From Marivirga lumbricoides (lineage in GTDB: Bacteria > Bacteroidota > Bacteroidia > Cytophagales > Cyclobacteriaceae): a DNA stretch of 64,000 nt. Below the pieces are notes generated by a model. The model did no database searches, was not told where the DNA came from, and saw nothing but the letters and a program-made list of their open reading frames with translations. This document shows, in pieces, positions 28,501 to 37,696 of the stretch. The DNA is taken from positions 1 to 64,000 of the forward strand of contig NZ_BMEC01000007.1 in the NCBI RefSeq assembly GCF_014636295.1, in the 5' to 3' direction. A program made the translations under genes and the position numbers. Each line of letters begins with the position of its first letter. Position 1 is the first letter of the stretch.

Positions 28501-29158
28501 TTCCTTCTCCTTGCAGCTTTCGGGGACGGGTTTTGGTTCTTTCCCCACCCTCCATGGCATTGGAAAGTACATACAAATCTAAATCTCCGTCTCCGTCATA
28601 GTCAAAAAAAGCAGACTGTGTATTATAACTACTGTCGGCTATTCCGTATGCCTTTGCTTTTTCTTCAAATATTGGAATGCCATCTTTAGAAAAGCCTTTG
28701 TTGATAAACAGTAGGTTCGAATTGGGAATGTTTTTGTATCCGCTTGAAGTAGAAATATAAATATCTAAAAGGTTATCGTTATTAAGATCAACGAGGCTTA
28801 CCCCTTCAGCCCATTGTGTTGTAGTTAAGCCTGAAGCTGCTGTAACATCTTCAAATTGCATCTCTCCTTTGTTTAAGTAAAGACGGGAGGATACTTTATT
28901 GCCTGTAAAAAAAATATCGGGAAGGCTGTCATTATTAAAATCCCCTATTGCCACACCTCCTCCATTATACATATAATCAAAGTCGAGTATATTTAATGAA
29001 TCATCTTCCTCAAGGCTATTATTAAAATCCACACCAGTGACTGATGGTGACAATAGCTTAAATAGTTGGGGGGCATTTTCTTGCGAGGTGTTGCATCCTA
29101 AAAAGAGGATTAAGAAAATATAGTAGGGAGTGTAAAATCTATAGTTCATAATAATCAA
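25550..29158 (-). CDS. FG-GAP/VCBS-repeat lipoprotein with ASPIC/UnbV domain
   Basis: A 1202-residue surface lipoprotein. The signal peptide ends in FLGC, giving the lipidation Cys. Numerous repeats of the DFDNDGDLDL/DLNNDNLLDI type, which bind calcium in beta-propeller blades, fill roughly residues 65-490 and 670-1130. Between them (about 535-625) is an ASPIC/UnbV segment with GIGSKITLKY, RGYKSTVDNNVHFGLG and LEILWPNGN. Such CRTAC-like proteins accompany SusC/SusD pairs in Cytophagales and probably bind or organise surface glycan complexes. It lies downstream of susD on the same strand but beyond a terminator. Confidence 0.85.
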   Translation of the reverse strand: MIIMNYRFYTPYYIFLILFLGCNTSQENAPQLFKLLSPSVTGVDFNNSLEEDDSLNILDFDYMYNGGGVAIGDFNNDSLPDIFFTGNKVSSRLYLNKGEMQFEDVTAASGLTTTQWAEGVSLVDLNNDNLLDIYISTSSGYKNIPNSNLLFINKGFSKDGIPIFEEKAKAYGIADSSYNTQSAFFDYDGDGDLDLYVLSNAMEGGERTKTRPRKLQGEGMSTDKLYRNNGDGTFTNVSKEAGILIEGYGLGLAISDINKDGWPDIYVANDFITNDILYINNGDGTFTNRIKEMLKHQSMFGMGTDVADYNNDGMVDILVLDMMPDKNPRQKSMFPNINHDKYIRSLALGYEPQFIRNTLQLNNGKINNGLNSFSEIGQIAGIYKTDWSWAPLFADFDNDGLKDLFISNGYGKDVTDMDFVSYSNSMMQFGTPETKKAKAMEEMEKLTDVKIPNFIFKNNGDLTFSDKSQEWGFVQPSLSNGAAYADLDGDGDLDLVINNVNQPAFIYQNNSEKLKNKDSNTRNYLKIDLKGDSVNLQGIGSKITLKYNNENTLEQQYYEHFLTRGYKSTVDNNVHFGLGDVENIDSLEILWPNGNHELLLNVKPNQLLVLDYKNSLPLTEKEKPILKLLFEESSGLTHIKHKQSTTEFIDFKIQPLIPQRQSENGPGIAVGDINGDGLEDFYIGGSSLENGSFFLQQNQGTFKKQEFAGETGFDDMGALFFDADADGDLDLYVVSGGSRYPEGNDAYQDRLYINDAHGNFTRNMEALPKMLSSGSVVTAADFDSDGDLDLFIGGRVVPHSYPLPPKSYILRNDGGTFTDVTKEVCPELANIGMVTDALWSDFDSDGHVDLVITGEWMPITILQQQRREGKDIIFNNITKEAGLKNTSGWWNSLAAGDFDNDGDIDYIAGNLGLNSKYKASEKEPVSLYTKDFDNNGSIDPIMFHYILGENYPAHPRDVLISQLSYMKGRFQRYATYGKTTFDDFFAEGELDNSYVLKSYEFKTSYIENLGNNKFNIKALPIEAQMAPIYGILPKDFNNDGNPDLLMVGNSYAPEPQTGRYDASIGKLLLGDGEGDFRPVEVSESGFFVNGNAKALAEITLENGEPLFLISQHDDSLKVYKSTGNISENIYHPEPTDQKATIFTKDGQKLQHEFYYGSSYLGQKSRLLHLNKEVDSIIVFDYAGKSRKYVFPRGHISENSIKK

Positions 29159-29314
29159 ATAGGCTTTCTCTTAAAAGACCTTTTTGTTGTAAAAAAAAAT
29201 ACTTGATAAAAACTATTAGAAGCTATTAATAGAGAGTAAGGTAGGAAATTTACTGTTACTATTTAGCTTTCAATCACAACAAGATAATAGTGAAATAATA
29301 TTTGAGCTAAAAAT

Positions 29315-29341
29315 AGAGGCCATCTTTTTAAGACGGCCTCT
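29315..29341 (-). terminator. Terminator after the SusD gene
   Basis: AGAGGCC and GGCCTCT (29315-29321 and 29335-29341) form a stem that extends inward through TCTT/AAGA with a single A/C mismatch. On the minus strand a T-run (ATTTTTAG) follows. It lies 25 bases past the SusD stop and separates it from the FG-GAP gene. Confidence 0.75.
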
Positions 29342-29365
29342 TTAAAAAAAATCAATTACTTCGTA

Positions 29366-30832
29366 TTAGTAACCATTATTAGTGGTAATAGCTGTGTTAT
29401 TATCTACTTCAGTAATTGGTATTGGCATTAAAATATGTCTGGGCTGCCAATTAGGAATTCGCTCTGATATATCCAGTTTACCTTCTCTATGCCATCTTCT
29501 AAGGTCACGATTTCTTATTTGCTCACAAGCTAGCTCTACTCTTCTTTCACGCACAATAATATCAAACATGTCATCTTTGTTACCAGGGTCATCTAAAGCT
29601 GGCATGTCTACATCTGCTCTTGCTCTTACCTCATTTACATAATCTACGGCATTACCAGTAGTTCCCACTTCATTTTCGGCTTCAGCCATCATTAAAAGTA
29701 CATCAGCATAGCGAATAACTCTGAAGTTTATACCAGAATATAAGTCTTCAGAAGGTCGCTGATAAGCATTAGAGTATTTTCTCCATCCTGGTCTGCTTAT
29801 TTCCATTGTATCTGTAGCGTTATTATAAGTATCCCCATCTTGATAGAAGTTGTAGTCAAGCCTAGGGTCTCCGGCTTCAAATGCAGAAATTAAGTCCGGA
29901 CGAGGGTTAACATTGTTCCAGCCAGTTACAGGTGGGTATTCCTGTCCTCTGAAAGTAACTTCATCAATGCCATCTCCATCAGGTGACCAAGGGTTTCCAA
30001 CCCCATGCGCTGTTGTAAACTGTACTTCAAAGATGGACTCTTGGTTATTTTCATTGCCTTCCTCAAAGTTATCAAGGTAACGTGGTACAAGCATATATTC
30101 AGATGAAGTAATCACTTTTTGCAATTCAGTTTTAGCTAGTTCATACTCACCTCTGAATAACCTTATTTTTCCAGCCAGTGCCTGGGCACTGCCTTTTGTT
30201 GCCCTACCTAACTCAGAATCGGGGTAAGCTGATTTCACTTTTAAATTTTGTTCAGCAAATGTTAAGTCTTCAAATATTAATGCATAAACATCACTTTCAG
30301 GCGCTCTTGGATCCCCTTCTGTTTCCTCAGCAGGCTCTGTTAACAATGGCACATCTCCCCATAAGCTTACCAGTTCAAAATATGCCCAGGCTCTTAAAAA
30401 CTTAGCTTCAGCTATTAATCGATTTCTCGACTCCTCAGAAATTTGTAATTCAGGTACTTTATCAGCATTAGCAATTACCAGGTTAGCCCTGTTAATTACC
30501 CTGTAAAAACCTCTCCAGGTAGAAGTAATTATAAAATTACCATCATTGATGTCATATTGTAACAATGCCCTTCTGGGAGCTTCAAGTCCGCCAGTCGGAT
30601 CATTTTCATCTGCCAACATATCATGAAGGAAAAAATATTCCCTACCGTAAAGGTCACTAGCCTGTAAAGCAGAATAAATAGCATTTACAGTAGCCTGAAG
30701 TTGCGCTTCAGTTTCGAAAAAGTTATTAATAGCTATCTGATTAGGATTATTTTTTTCCAGCAAGTCTTCATTACAAGAAGAGAAAACCACTGGGAGTAAA
30801 ATAAATGGCTTTAATATATTACGTAGTTTCAT
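29366..30832 (-). CDS. SusD/RagB-family glycan-binding lipoprotein
   Basis: A 488-residue lipoprotein: signal ending VFSSC, then the SusD fold built on TPR-like helices, with LIAEAKFLRAWAYFELV near 137 and the RYADVLLMMAEAENEVG segment near 373, and the closing ERRVELACE helix with RRW. SusD proteins cap the SusC channel and bind the oligosaccharide at the outer membrane. It directly follows the SusC gene (18-base gap) and ends in a terminator. The ligand cannot be read from the sequence. Confidence 0.95.
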   Translation of the reverse strand: MKLRNILKPFILLPVVFSSCNEDLLEKNNPNQIAINNFFETEAQLQATVNAIYSALQASDLYGREYFFLHDMLADENDPTGGLEAPRRALLQYDINDGNFIITSTWRGFYRVINRANLVIANADKVPELQISEESRNRLIAEAKFLRAWAYFELVSLWGDVPLLTEPAEETEGDPRAPESDVYALIFEDLTFAEQNLKVKSAYPDSELGRATKGSAQALAGKIRLFRGEYELAKTELQKVITSSEYMLVPRYLDNFEEGNENNQESIFEVQFTTAHGVGNPWSPDGDGIDEVTFRGQEYPPVTGWNNVNPRPDLISAFEAGDPRLDYNFYQDGDTYNNATDTMEISRPGWRKYSNAYQRPSEDLYSGINFRVIRYADVLLMMAEAENEVGTTGNAVDYVNEVRARADVDMPALDDPGNKDDMFDIIVRERRVELACEQIRNRDLRRWHREGKLDISERIPNWQPRHILMPIPITEVDNNTAITTNNGY

Positions 30833-30850
30833 TTTCTTTATTTTTTTAAA

Positions 30851-33800
30851 TTAAAAACCTATTTGAATACCACCGATGAAAGTTCTTGGTTGTGGATATT
30901 GCCCAAAGTCTACTCCTGAATTAAGAGTTTGTGTTTGACCTCCCTGGTTTCCTAAATCTGTTCTTACCCCTATTTCAGGATCGTAACCTGTATAATCAGT
31001 GAAAGTAAGCAGGTTTTGAGAAGTAGCGTAAATTCTTATTCTCTGGATAAACCCGTCTCCATTTCTACTGAACAAGCTACTTGGTAGTGTATATCCTATA
31101 GTTAAATTTTTAAGTCTCAGATAAGAACCATCTTCAACAAACCGGTCAGAAATTCTCGAATTAGCATTCGGGTCTCCTACAATAGCTCTTGGCACTGTGT
31201 TGCTGGTACCTGGACCTGTCCAGCGGTCTAATACTACAGTACTTGAGTTAAATAAACGCGTCATACCTTCCAGGTGATACCGATTTGTATTCAGTATTTC
31301 ATTTCCCTGAACACCTTGAAAGAACATGCTAAGGTCAAAGTTCTTATAATTGGCAGAAGCATTTATACCATAAGAAAAATCAGGTAAAAAATGACCTATA
31401 TTTACTCTGTCGGCTGCAGTAATTTCATCATCTCCATTAATATCTTTAAACCTGATGTCTCCGGGGGCAGTGTTTTCTGCCTGAAATGCATGTTCCTCTA
31501 CTTCAGTTTCGTTTTGAAAAATGCCGTCCGTCTGCCATCCATAAAAGAAAGCAATTGGCTGACCCTCTTCAGTCCAGGTAACGGGGTTTCCAGTCGTAAT
31601 AAAACCTGAGCCTGCAACGGAATTACCAATTCCCAGAGAAGTTAACTCATTTTTTATAAAAGAAATATTACCTCCTATATTCCATTGAAATTCACCAGAC
31701 ATTTCATTATAGTTAGCAGTCAGTTCAAAACCTTTATTCACCACTGTTCCTACGTTGGCAGTGGGCGCTACATCATAACCCTTAGATGGTGGAATTGGCA
31801 CGGGTAGCAGCATGTCGTTGGTTTCATTATTGAAGTATTCTACACTGGCAGTAAGTTTATTTCTAAGGAAACCCATGTCCAAACCAATATTTGTCATAGT
31901 AGTAGTTTCCCATTTTACATTAGGGTTGGCCATAGCCCGTGCAGTTATACCGGGAACAAGTTGCCCATCCAGAGTATAAAACTGCTGTCCGGCAAGTGTT
32001 AATTCATAAGTATAATCACCTATTTTATCATTACCTACTTGTCCCCAGCTACCTCTAAGTTTAAGCTCAGTTATTGAGCTTATATTTCTGAGAAATTCCT
32101 CTTCACTGATTCTCCACCCTGCTGATACAGAAGGGAATGTTCCCCATTTTTCTGTACCAAATCTGGACCCGCCATCTCTTCTAATTGATGCTCCAAATAG
32201 ATATTTTCCATTGTAGTCATAATTCACCCTTCCTAAATAAGAGATTAAAGCATATTCATTTCGTGTGCCCCCAATAGTAGGGCTTTCTCCAATGCCTAAT
32301 ACATCAATTGCACTTGTCAGCTCTGTTTGGCCAGTAGCATTCATTATTCTGGAGGTATAAGTTTGTCTTTCTACCACAGCTATTGCATCAATATGATGAT
32401 TGCCAAAATCTTTGTTATATGATAACTGATTTGAAAATAATGGAGAAATAAAGTCACTCCTTGTCTGATCCAATTGTGCAAGGGCGTTATATTGGTACTG
32501 TCCTGGTGAATTGTAAACAGGTATGAATTGATCATTATAGCCAAAATTCATGTCTAAGCCGACTAAAAATTTATAATTAAGTCCGTCAATAATTTCATAG
32601 TTGACATAAGCAGTACCCAACATTTTCATATTCTGGTCAATATTTCTTTGCAAAGAAGCATTTAATACTGGATTTTCCGGATCTGACCCATCTAATTCAT
32701 TGGTTTCAGCACCACCAAATCCGCCAACTCTGGTGTCATCATAAACCGGAATATACGGTATCATTTTAATCATATGTTCAATCTGAGAACGCCCACTGCT
32801 ATAAGGCTCATTGTTTCGGTTTGAATATGCCAGTGTGAGGTTTTGTCCCACTTTAAATTTGCCTAAGTTAAATTCACTATTTGCGCGAAATGAATATCTC
32901 TCAAAACCTGTCCCTACCATAATACCTTCCTGATTAAAGTATCCACCGCTTATGTTAAAAACTGCATTTTCTCCCCCACCACTAACAGATAAATTATAGT
33001 CCTGAATGGGTGCAGTTCTAAACATGGCGTCTTGCCAATCAGTATCTACATCGGCAAATCTACCAAGATCATCAAAACGCAAAGGAATCTCATCTCCTAA
33101 CAGGTCCCTTCCATAAGCCAGATATTGCTCTCTATTTAGTAGGTCTAACTGTCTCCAGGCAGTCTGCACTCCGGCATAAGAATTTAAATTAATTTGTGTT
33201 TTACCTCTTTTCCCTTTTTTAGTAGTCACCATTATAACACCATTTGCAGCTCTTGAACCATAGATAGCTGCCGCGGAAGCATCTTTGAGGATTTCAATGG
33301 ATTCGATATCATTTGGATTGATCTCATTCAGACCGCCTGCAGGCATCCCATCAATTACGTAGAGCGGATTATTATCTCCTACAGTACCCATGCCACGGAT
33401 TCTTACTAATGGGCTAACACCCGGAGAACCAGAGTTGGCTACGTTAATACCTGCTGCTCGGCCCTGTAAAGCCTGATCCAAGGAAGCCACAGGTTGTTCC
33501 TGAATTTCTTCAGAATTAACTGAAGATATAGCTCCTGTAACCCTTGCGCGTTCCTGGCTACCATAACCTACAACTACTAATTCGGAAAGCGCTTTGATAT
33601 CTTCCCTTAATGATAAATTAATTGTTGTTTGGTTTCTTACAGGTACTTGTTCTGTAATGTATCCCACAAATGAAAATACAAGTGTATCTCCCGGGGAAAC
33701 AGTAATATTGAAATTACCATCAATATCAGTGACTGCTCCATTATTACTCAGCTTAGAAAGTACATTTACTCCGGGGAGTCCTTCGCCTGTATCAGCTTCT

Positions 33801-33907
33801 TTTACGGTTCCTTTTACTTGTTGGGCCTGCGAATACAGGAGATCAGGAATGACTAACGCTACAAATAAAAATGTTGAGCGTAAAATTAGTAGTTTAAGTT
33901 GTTTCAT
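30851..33907 (-). CDS. SusC/RagA-family TonB-linked outer-membrane transporter
   Basis: A 1018-residue outer-membrane protein. After the signal peptide comes a carboxypeptidase-regulatory-like domain (about 29-105, VKGTVKEADTGEGLPGVNV), then the plug with VVVGYGSQERARVTGAIS (about 112-129), SPLVRIRGMGTVG and the NPNDIESIEILKDASAAAIYG signature, and a long beta-barrel ending in IGGIQIGF with the aromatic C-terminus. It imports oligosaccharides using TonB energy together with the adjacent SusD. No regulator (HTCS, ECF/anti-sigma) is attached, so control may come from a LacI-type or distant factor. Confidence 0.96.
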   Translation of the reverse strand: MKQLKLLILRSTFLFVALVIPDLLYSQAQQVKGTVKEADTGEGLPGVNVLSKLSNNGAVTDIDGNFNITVSPGDTLVFSFVGYITEQVPVRNQTTINLSLREDIKALSELVVVGYGSQERARVTGAISSVNSEEIQEQPVASLDQALQGRAAGINVANSGSPGVSPLVRIRGMGTVGDNNPLYVIDGMPAGGLNEINPNDIESIEILKDASAAAIYGSRAANGVIMVTTKKGKRGKTQINLNSYAGVQTAWRQLDLLNREQYLAYGRDLLGDEIPLRFDDLGRFADVDTDWQDAMFRTAPIQDYNLSVSGGGENAVFNISGGYFNQEGIMVGTGFERYSFRANSEFNLGKFKVGQNLTLAYSNRNNEPYSSGRSQIEHMIKMIPYIPVYDDTRVGGFGGAETNELDGSDPENPVLNASLQRNIDQNMKMLGTAYVNYEIIDGLNYKFLVGLDMNFGYNDQFIPVYNSPGQYQYNALAQLDQTRSDFISPLFSNQLSYNKDFGNHHIDAIAVVERQTYTSRIMNATGQTELTSAIDVLGIGESPTIGGTRNEYALISYLGRVNYDYNGKYLFGASIRRDGGSRFGTEKWGTFPSVSAGWRISEEEFLRNISSITELKLRGSWGQVGNDKIGDYTYELTLAGQQFYTLDGQLVPGITARAMANPNVKWETTTMTNIGLDMGFLRNKLTASVEYFNNETNDMLLPVPIPPSKGYDVAPTANVGTVVNKGFELTANYNEMSGEFQWNIGGNISFIKNELTSLGIGNSVAGSGFITTGNPVTWTEEGQPIAFFYGWQTDGIFQNETEVEEHAFQAENTAPGDIRFKDINGDDEITAADRVNIGHFLPDFSYGINASANYKNFDLSMFFQGVQGNEILNTNRYHLEGMTRLFNSSTVVLDRWTGPGTSNTVPRAIVGDPNANSRISDRFVEDGSYLRLKNLTIGYTLPSSLFSRNGDGFIQRIRIYATSQNLLTFTDYTGYDPEIGVRTDLGNQGGQTQTLNSGVDFGQYPQPRTFIGGIQIGF

Positions 33908-34010
33908 GATTTTGCATATTTAAATTAGTATTGGTTGTTAATTATTTTATCTCAAATTTTTGTAATGATCTATGTATTTGATGATATCTAATCGGTATTT
34001 CCGATGTCTG

Positions 34011-34020
34011 CAATCGATTG
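34011..34020. promoter_or_regulatory. Candidate operator 1 (CAATCGATTG)
   Basis: A perfect 10-bp palindrome, about 104 bases before the SusC start codon. The CG-centred symmetric form is what LacI-family regulators of sugar loci bind. A related site lies 130 bases away. No LacI gene is in the window. Confidence 0.35.
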
Positions 34021-34149
34021 TTTTAATGGGTAAATTTTTTTGGATTTCAGAGTGTAAAAAATTTAACAAAAATGTATTTCATTATTAAAAAAATTAAAAT
34101 ATTCCGTTATGTCAATTCCTTTTGAACTCCTATATCTTTTGTATTTTAA

Positions 34150-34163
34150 CGAAATCGATTGCG
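34150..34163. promoter_or_regulatory. Candidate operator 2 (CGAAATCGATTGCG)
   Basis: A 14-bp near-palindrome with one mismatched pair, sharing AATCGATTG with the palindrome at 34011-34020. The two sites could be bound by one dimeric or tetrameric repressor acting on the divergent sus and glycosyltransferase/GH1 genes. Confidence 0.35.
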
Positions 34164-34630
34164 AGAATTATTTAAAAAAATTTGCAATTGGTTTGCTCTG
34201 ATAAGATTTAGTGTCCTTTATAAAAATTTGGTTTACTTCCAATAGGTACATTGGTAATTATAAAACATGAATTTAATATTTATTTTTATTAAATCAATTA
34301 CTTATACAGATAAATACAAAATAAAATATTTTAATATTCTGATAATTCATTCTTTTTGGATAGCATAACCTGTTAAAAAATTATAATAGTTTGTGTTTAA
34401 GGATAGAGATTTTCGGTATTAATTTAAGAGTGGGCTTTATTGAATTTGACGTAATTAACTAAATAGCAATATTAATTTGGGATAATCTAAGCGTCTTAGC
34501 TCCGGCTGCATATTAAGTGAGTGTGATTTATGGATAAAATTCTTAATGAAAAGTAATAATCTCTTAAACGTAGCTTAAAAATCAGTTCACATTTCGTTAT
34601 TACCTTTAAAGTATTCAAAATTCAAGAGGT

Positions 34631-34735
34631 ATGAAGAAGATGATTAGAAAATTTCAGAATGCTTTAATTCGCTTGTTTCTTTACAAGTTTCAAGACCTGT
34701 ATTCTCCATTGCGCCATCATAAAGCCTCTCATTAA
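34631..34735 (+). CDS. Possible 34-residue small protein
   Basis: An ATG at 34631 with AAGAGG immediately upstream opens a 34-codon frame rich in basic and aromatic residues (MKKMIRKFQNALIRLF at the start), ending 39 bases before the glycosyltransferase start. The N-terminal half would form an amphipathic basic helix. It could be a small membrane-surface peptide or a leader peptide for the next genes, or chance. No homology can be judged. Confidence 0.3.
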   Translation: MKKMIRKFQNALIRLFLYKFQDLYSPLRHHKASH

Positions 34736-34774
34736 ATCAGGTTTTATTTACTAGTGAACAGGAGAAAAGAGAGT

Positions 34775-35818
34775 ATGAAAATATTATATGCTATTCAAGG
34801 AACAGGAAATGGTCATTTGAGCCGTGCGAGGGATATTATTCCTCTTTTAAAAGCAAAGGGAGAGGTTGATGTACTGGTAAGTGGCATACAGGCTGATGTA
34901 AACCTTGATTATCCGGTTAAATACACCTATTCAGGCCTCAGTTTTATTTTCGGCAAATCCGGAGGAGTTAATATCTGGGAGACGTTTAACAAGTGTGATT
35001 TCAGAAGGCTGAGGAGAGAAATTAAATCAGTGCCTGTAGAAAATTATGATTTAGTCATTAATGACTTTGAACCCATTTCAGCCTGGGCATGCTTTCTAAA
35101 AGGAAAAACCTGTGTTTCTTTAAGCCATCAGACGGCAGTTATAGCAAAAGGAGCTCCCCGACCTGCCAAAAAGGATCTTTTGGGTTACTTGATATTAAAA
35201 TATTATGCTCCGGCTACCGCTGCCTATGGTTTTCACTTCCACTCTTTTGGAACAAATATATTTACTCCTGTTATTCGCCAGCAAGTCCGTAATATGGAGG
35301 TTACAAAGGAGCCTCATTATACTGTTTATTTGCCTTCCTATTCAGATAAACACCTGGTAAAAATCTTATCTAAAATACCTGATGTGCAGTGGGATGTATT
35401 TTCAAAGCATAATAAAAAACCATTTGTTTCTGATAATGTAAGGGTAAGGCCAGTCAATAATGAAGATTTTATTTCAAGTATGGTTTCCAGCACAGGGGTG
35501 CTTTGTGGTGCCGGCTTTGAAACTCCTTCTGAGGCGCTTTTCCTTGAGAAAAAATTAATGGTGATACCTATGAAAGGCCAATTTGAACAACAGTGCAATG
35601 CGGCAGCTCTTCTGAAAATGGGGGTTCCAGTGGCCCACTCTTTAAAAAAGAAATTTATTCCTCATATTAAACACTGGGTCGCCTCCGATGCATATATTAA
35701 AGTATCTTATCCTAACCAAACAGAAGCCATTTTGAATGAACTGCTGGAAGCTTACGTTCCGAAAGATTCAGTAGTCTTCGAGATAGAAAACCAGGAATTT
35801 CAGTTTAAACCCGCCTAA
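34775..35818 (+). CDS. Glycosyltransferase-like protein (GT-B, MurG/Glyco_trans_1_3 type)
   Basis: From the ATG at 34775 (seven codons inside the longest frame and directly opening KILYAIQGTGNGHLSRA) the protein has 347 residues. The N-terminal loop GTGNGHLSRA resembles the GxGGH acceptor loop of MurG-type enzymes, and the C-terminal part has GAGFETPSEALFLEKK (near 244) and GQFEQQCNA (near 267), the donor-site pattern of the Glyco_trans_1_3 family. Donor and acceptor are unknown. It ends 7 bases before the GH1 gene, so they form an operon. Confidence 0.8.
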   Translation: MKILYAIQGTGNGHLSRARDIIPLLKAKGEVDVLVSGIQADVNLDYPVKYTYSGLSFIFGKSGGVNIWETFNKCDFRRLRREIKSVPVENYDLVINDFEPISAWACFLKGKTCVSLSHQTAVIAKGAPRPAKKDLLGYLILKYYAPATAAYGFHFHSFGTNIFTPVIRQQVRNMEVTKEPHYTVYLPSYSDKHLVKILSKIPDVQWDVFSKHNKKPFVSDNVRVRPVNNEDFISSMVSSTGVLCGAGFETPSEALFLEKKLMVIPMKGQFEQQCNAAALLKMGVPVAHSLKKKFIPHIKHWVASDAYIKVSYPNQTEAILNELLEAYVPKDSVVFEIENQEFQFKPA

Positions 35819-35825
35819 TTTTTTT

Positions 35826-37190
35826 ATGAGTTATAGTAAGGAAGAAAACAATTCCTTTTTTTCAAAAGCTGCTTTTGGTTCGGATTTTCATTGGGGTGTT
35901 TCCAATGCTGCCTTTCAGGTAGAAGGAGCTTGGAAGCAAGATGGTAAAGGTTTATCAATCTGGGATGATTTCACTCATCAAAAAGGTAAGATTTTCGGTG
36001 GACACCATGCGGAAATAGCATGTGACTTTTACAATCGATTTCGCTCTGATTTAGACCTCATGGCTTCTATGAGTATTCCGAATTTCCGCTTTTCCATCAG
36101 TTGGAGCAGAATTATGCCTCAAGGCGTTGGTCAGGTTAATTCCAAAGGTCTAGATTATTATGACAGGCTTGTGGATGAGTCTATGAAAAGAGGTATTACT
36201 CCTTGGGTTACTCTTTATCATTGGGATTTACCTCAGGCACTGCAGGAAAAAGGTGGTTGGACAAATCGTAATATAATCTATTGGTTTGAGGAGTATTCTC
36301 AGGTTGTTGTTAAAAAACTTGGTGACCGTGTAAAGAATTGGATGGTACTGAACGAGCCTATGGTTTTTACAGGGGGAGGATATTTTCTGGGCATCCATGC
36401 GCCTGGCCAAAAGGGTATTTCTGCTTTTATTCCTGCTGTACATCATGCTACGCTTTGCCAGGGGATAGGAGGAAAGGTGGTTAGGGAGTTCTGTACTGAT
36501 GCGAATATAGGGACTACATTTTCCTGTTCACATATTGAACCTTATGCAAATAGTGAAAGAGACCATCACGCGGCACGTAAAATAGATGCCCTTTTAAACC
36601 GTCTTTTTTTAGAGCCTGCTCTTGGCAGGGGGTATCCTTTTCGTGACCTGAAGCTTTTGAATCGTTTGGAAAAATATATACAGCCGGGAGATGACCGCCT
36701 CATGAAATTTGACTTTGATTATATAGGTCTTCAGAATTACACACGGGAAAAGGTAAAGTTCTCTCTTTTTACACCACTACTTTGGGCCAATATTGTAAAA
36801 GCAGAAAAGAGAAACGTACTTACTAATCAGATGGGGTGGGAGGTGTATCCTGAGTCTGTTTACCATATGCTAAAACAATTTTCTTCCTATCCAGAGATAA
36901 AGAAAATCCTAATTACCGAAAGTGGGACCGCATTTAAGGATACTTTGGCTAATGGAGAAGTAAATGACCCGGAGCGTACTGCTTATTTAAAAAGGGTACT
37001 GGAACAGGTTCTGAAAGCTAAAAGGGATGGTCTTCCGGTAGAAGGTTATTTCATATGGACTTTTACTGATAATTTTGAATGGGCTGAAGGCTATCTGCCC
37101 AGGTTTGGTATTGTGCATAATGATCATAAAACACAAGAAAGGGTTGTGAAATCATCCGGCAAGTGGTATGCTGATTTTCTACAAGGCTGA
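35826..37190 (+). CDS. GH1 family beta-glucosidase
   Basis: A 454-residue glycoside hydrolase family 1 enzyme that hydrolyses beta-linked gluco- or galactosides with retention. The N-terminal signature FHWGVSNAAFQVEGAW (21-36) binds substrate. The acid/base is Glu177 in VLNEPM, and the nucleophile is Glu365 in LITESG, where most relatives have ENG. WTFTDNFEWAEGY near 421 completes the aglycone and glycone site. No signal peptide, so it acts in the cytoplasm on imported oligosaccharides. It is co-transcribed with the glycosyltransferase-like gene and faces the SusC/SusD pair. Confidence 0.94.
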   Translation: MSYSKEENNSFFSKAAFGSDFHWGVSNAAFQVEGAWKQDGKGLSIWDDFTHQKGKIFGGHHAEIACDFYNRFRSDLDLMASMSIPNFRFSISWSRIMPQGVGQVNSKGLDYYDRLVDESMKRGITPWVTLYHWDLPQALQEKGGWTNRNIIYWFEEYSQVVVKKLGDRVKNWMVLNEPMVFTGGGYFLGIHAPGQKGISAFIPAVHHATLCQGIGGKVVREFCTDANIGTTFSCSHIEPYANSERDHHAARKIDALLNRLFLEPALGRGYPFRDLKLLNRLEKYIQPGDDRLMKFDFDYIGLQNYTREKVKFSLFTPLLWANIVKAEKRNVLTNQMGWEVYPESVYHMLKQFSSYPEIKKILITESGTAFKDTLANGEVNDPERTAYLKRVLEQVLKAKRDGLPVEGYFIWTFTDNFEWAEGYLPRFGIVHNDHKTQERVVKSSGKWYADFLQG

Positions 37191-37363
37191 TTTGAAATGT
37201 CCAACTTGAAAGGCTAATAAAGATGTTCTTTAAGCTAAAACAATCCTCATTTCAAGCATTCAATTACTCTTACACTCAAGTATTTAAGTTTGATTTGAGG
37301 GGGATTTGGAAGTAATAGATTGCTATCAGGTGATTGGAATAAGATCGATTAAAGCGTTGAACC

Positions 37364-37639
37364 TTAGCTGAAGAGCCAATACCATATTAAAAACAGAAAA
37401 AATGAAGTAAAAACGACAAATCCTATAAGTGCGATCCTATCAGATCGCTTTTTCTTTTTTAGAAAACTATGCTTAAATGCATCAATTTCTTCTTTTGAAG
37501 CCTCTTTAAATTTGAGTTTCGGAGCTTTAATAAATTGATTATTTTTAGCAGTTTGAAAAGGAGACTTTTTATTTCTTAAAGCTCTGTTACTATCATAACT
37601 ATCTTTTGCTGCTCTGGTAAAACCTAATCCGCCTGTCAT
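37364..37639 (-). CDS. Small single-pass membrane protein, hypothetical
   Basis: A 91-residue protein with a basic, soluble N-terminal part (about 1-65, including KLKFKEASKEEIDAFK) and one C-terminal membrane helix (about 69-89, aromatic and Leu-rich). This tail-anchored arrangement with a preceding charged helix is found in short conserved Bacteroidota proteins of unknown role. It lies downstream of the YdeI-like gene on the same strand with a 57-base gap. Confidence 0.55.
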   Translation of the reverse strand: MTGGLGFTRAAKDSYDSNRALRNKKSPFQTAKNNQFIKAPKLKFKEASKEEIDAFKHSFLKKKKRSDRIALIGFVVFTSFFLFLIWYWLFS

Positions 37640-37696
37640 TTGATGAAAATAAGAATATTTAACTAAAGAATCTGTATAACATTTTAAAAAATAAAC

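Larger units (their letters stand above)
33908..34630. other. AT-rich divergent control region between the sus and glucosidase genes
   Basis: About 720 bases with no convincing gene in any frame. It is extremely AT-rich, with many poly-A/T tracts. The only sequence-specific structures I see are two palindromes centred on ATCGAT (34011-34020 and 34150-34163), described separately. Such a long leader before a SusC gene is common in this phylum. Confidence 0.6.
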
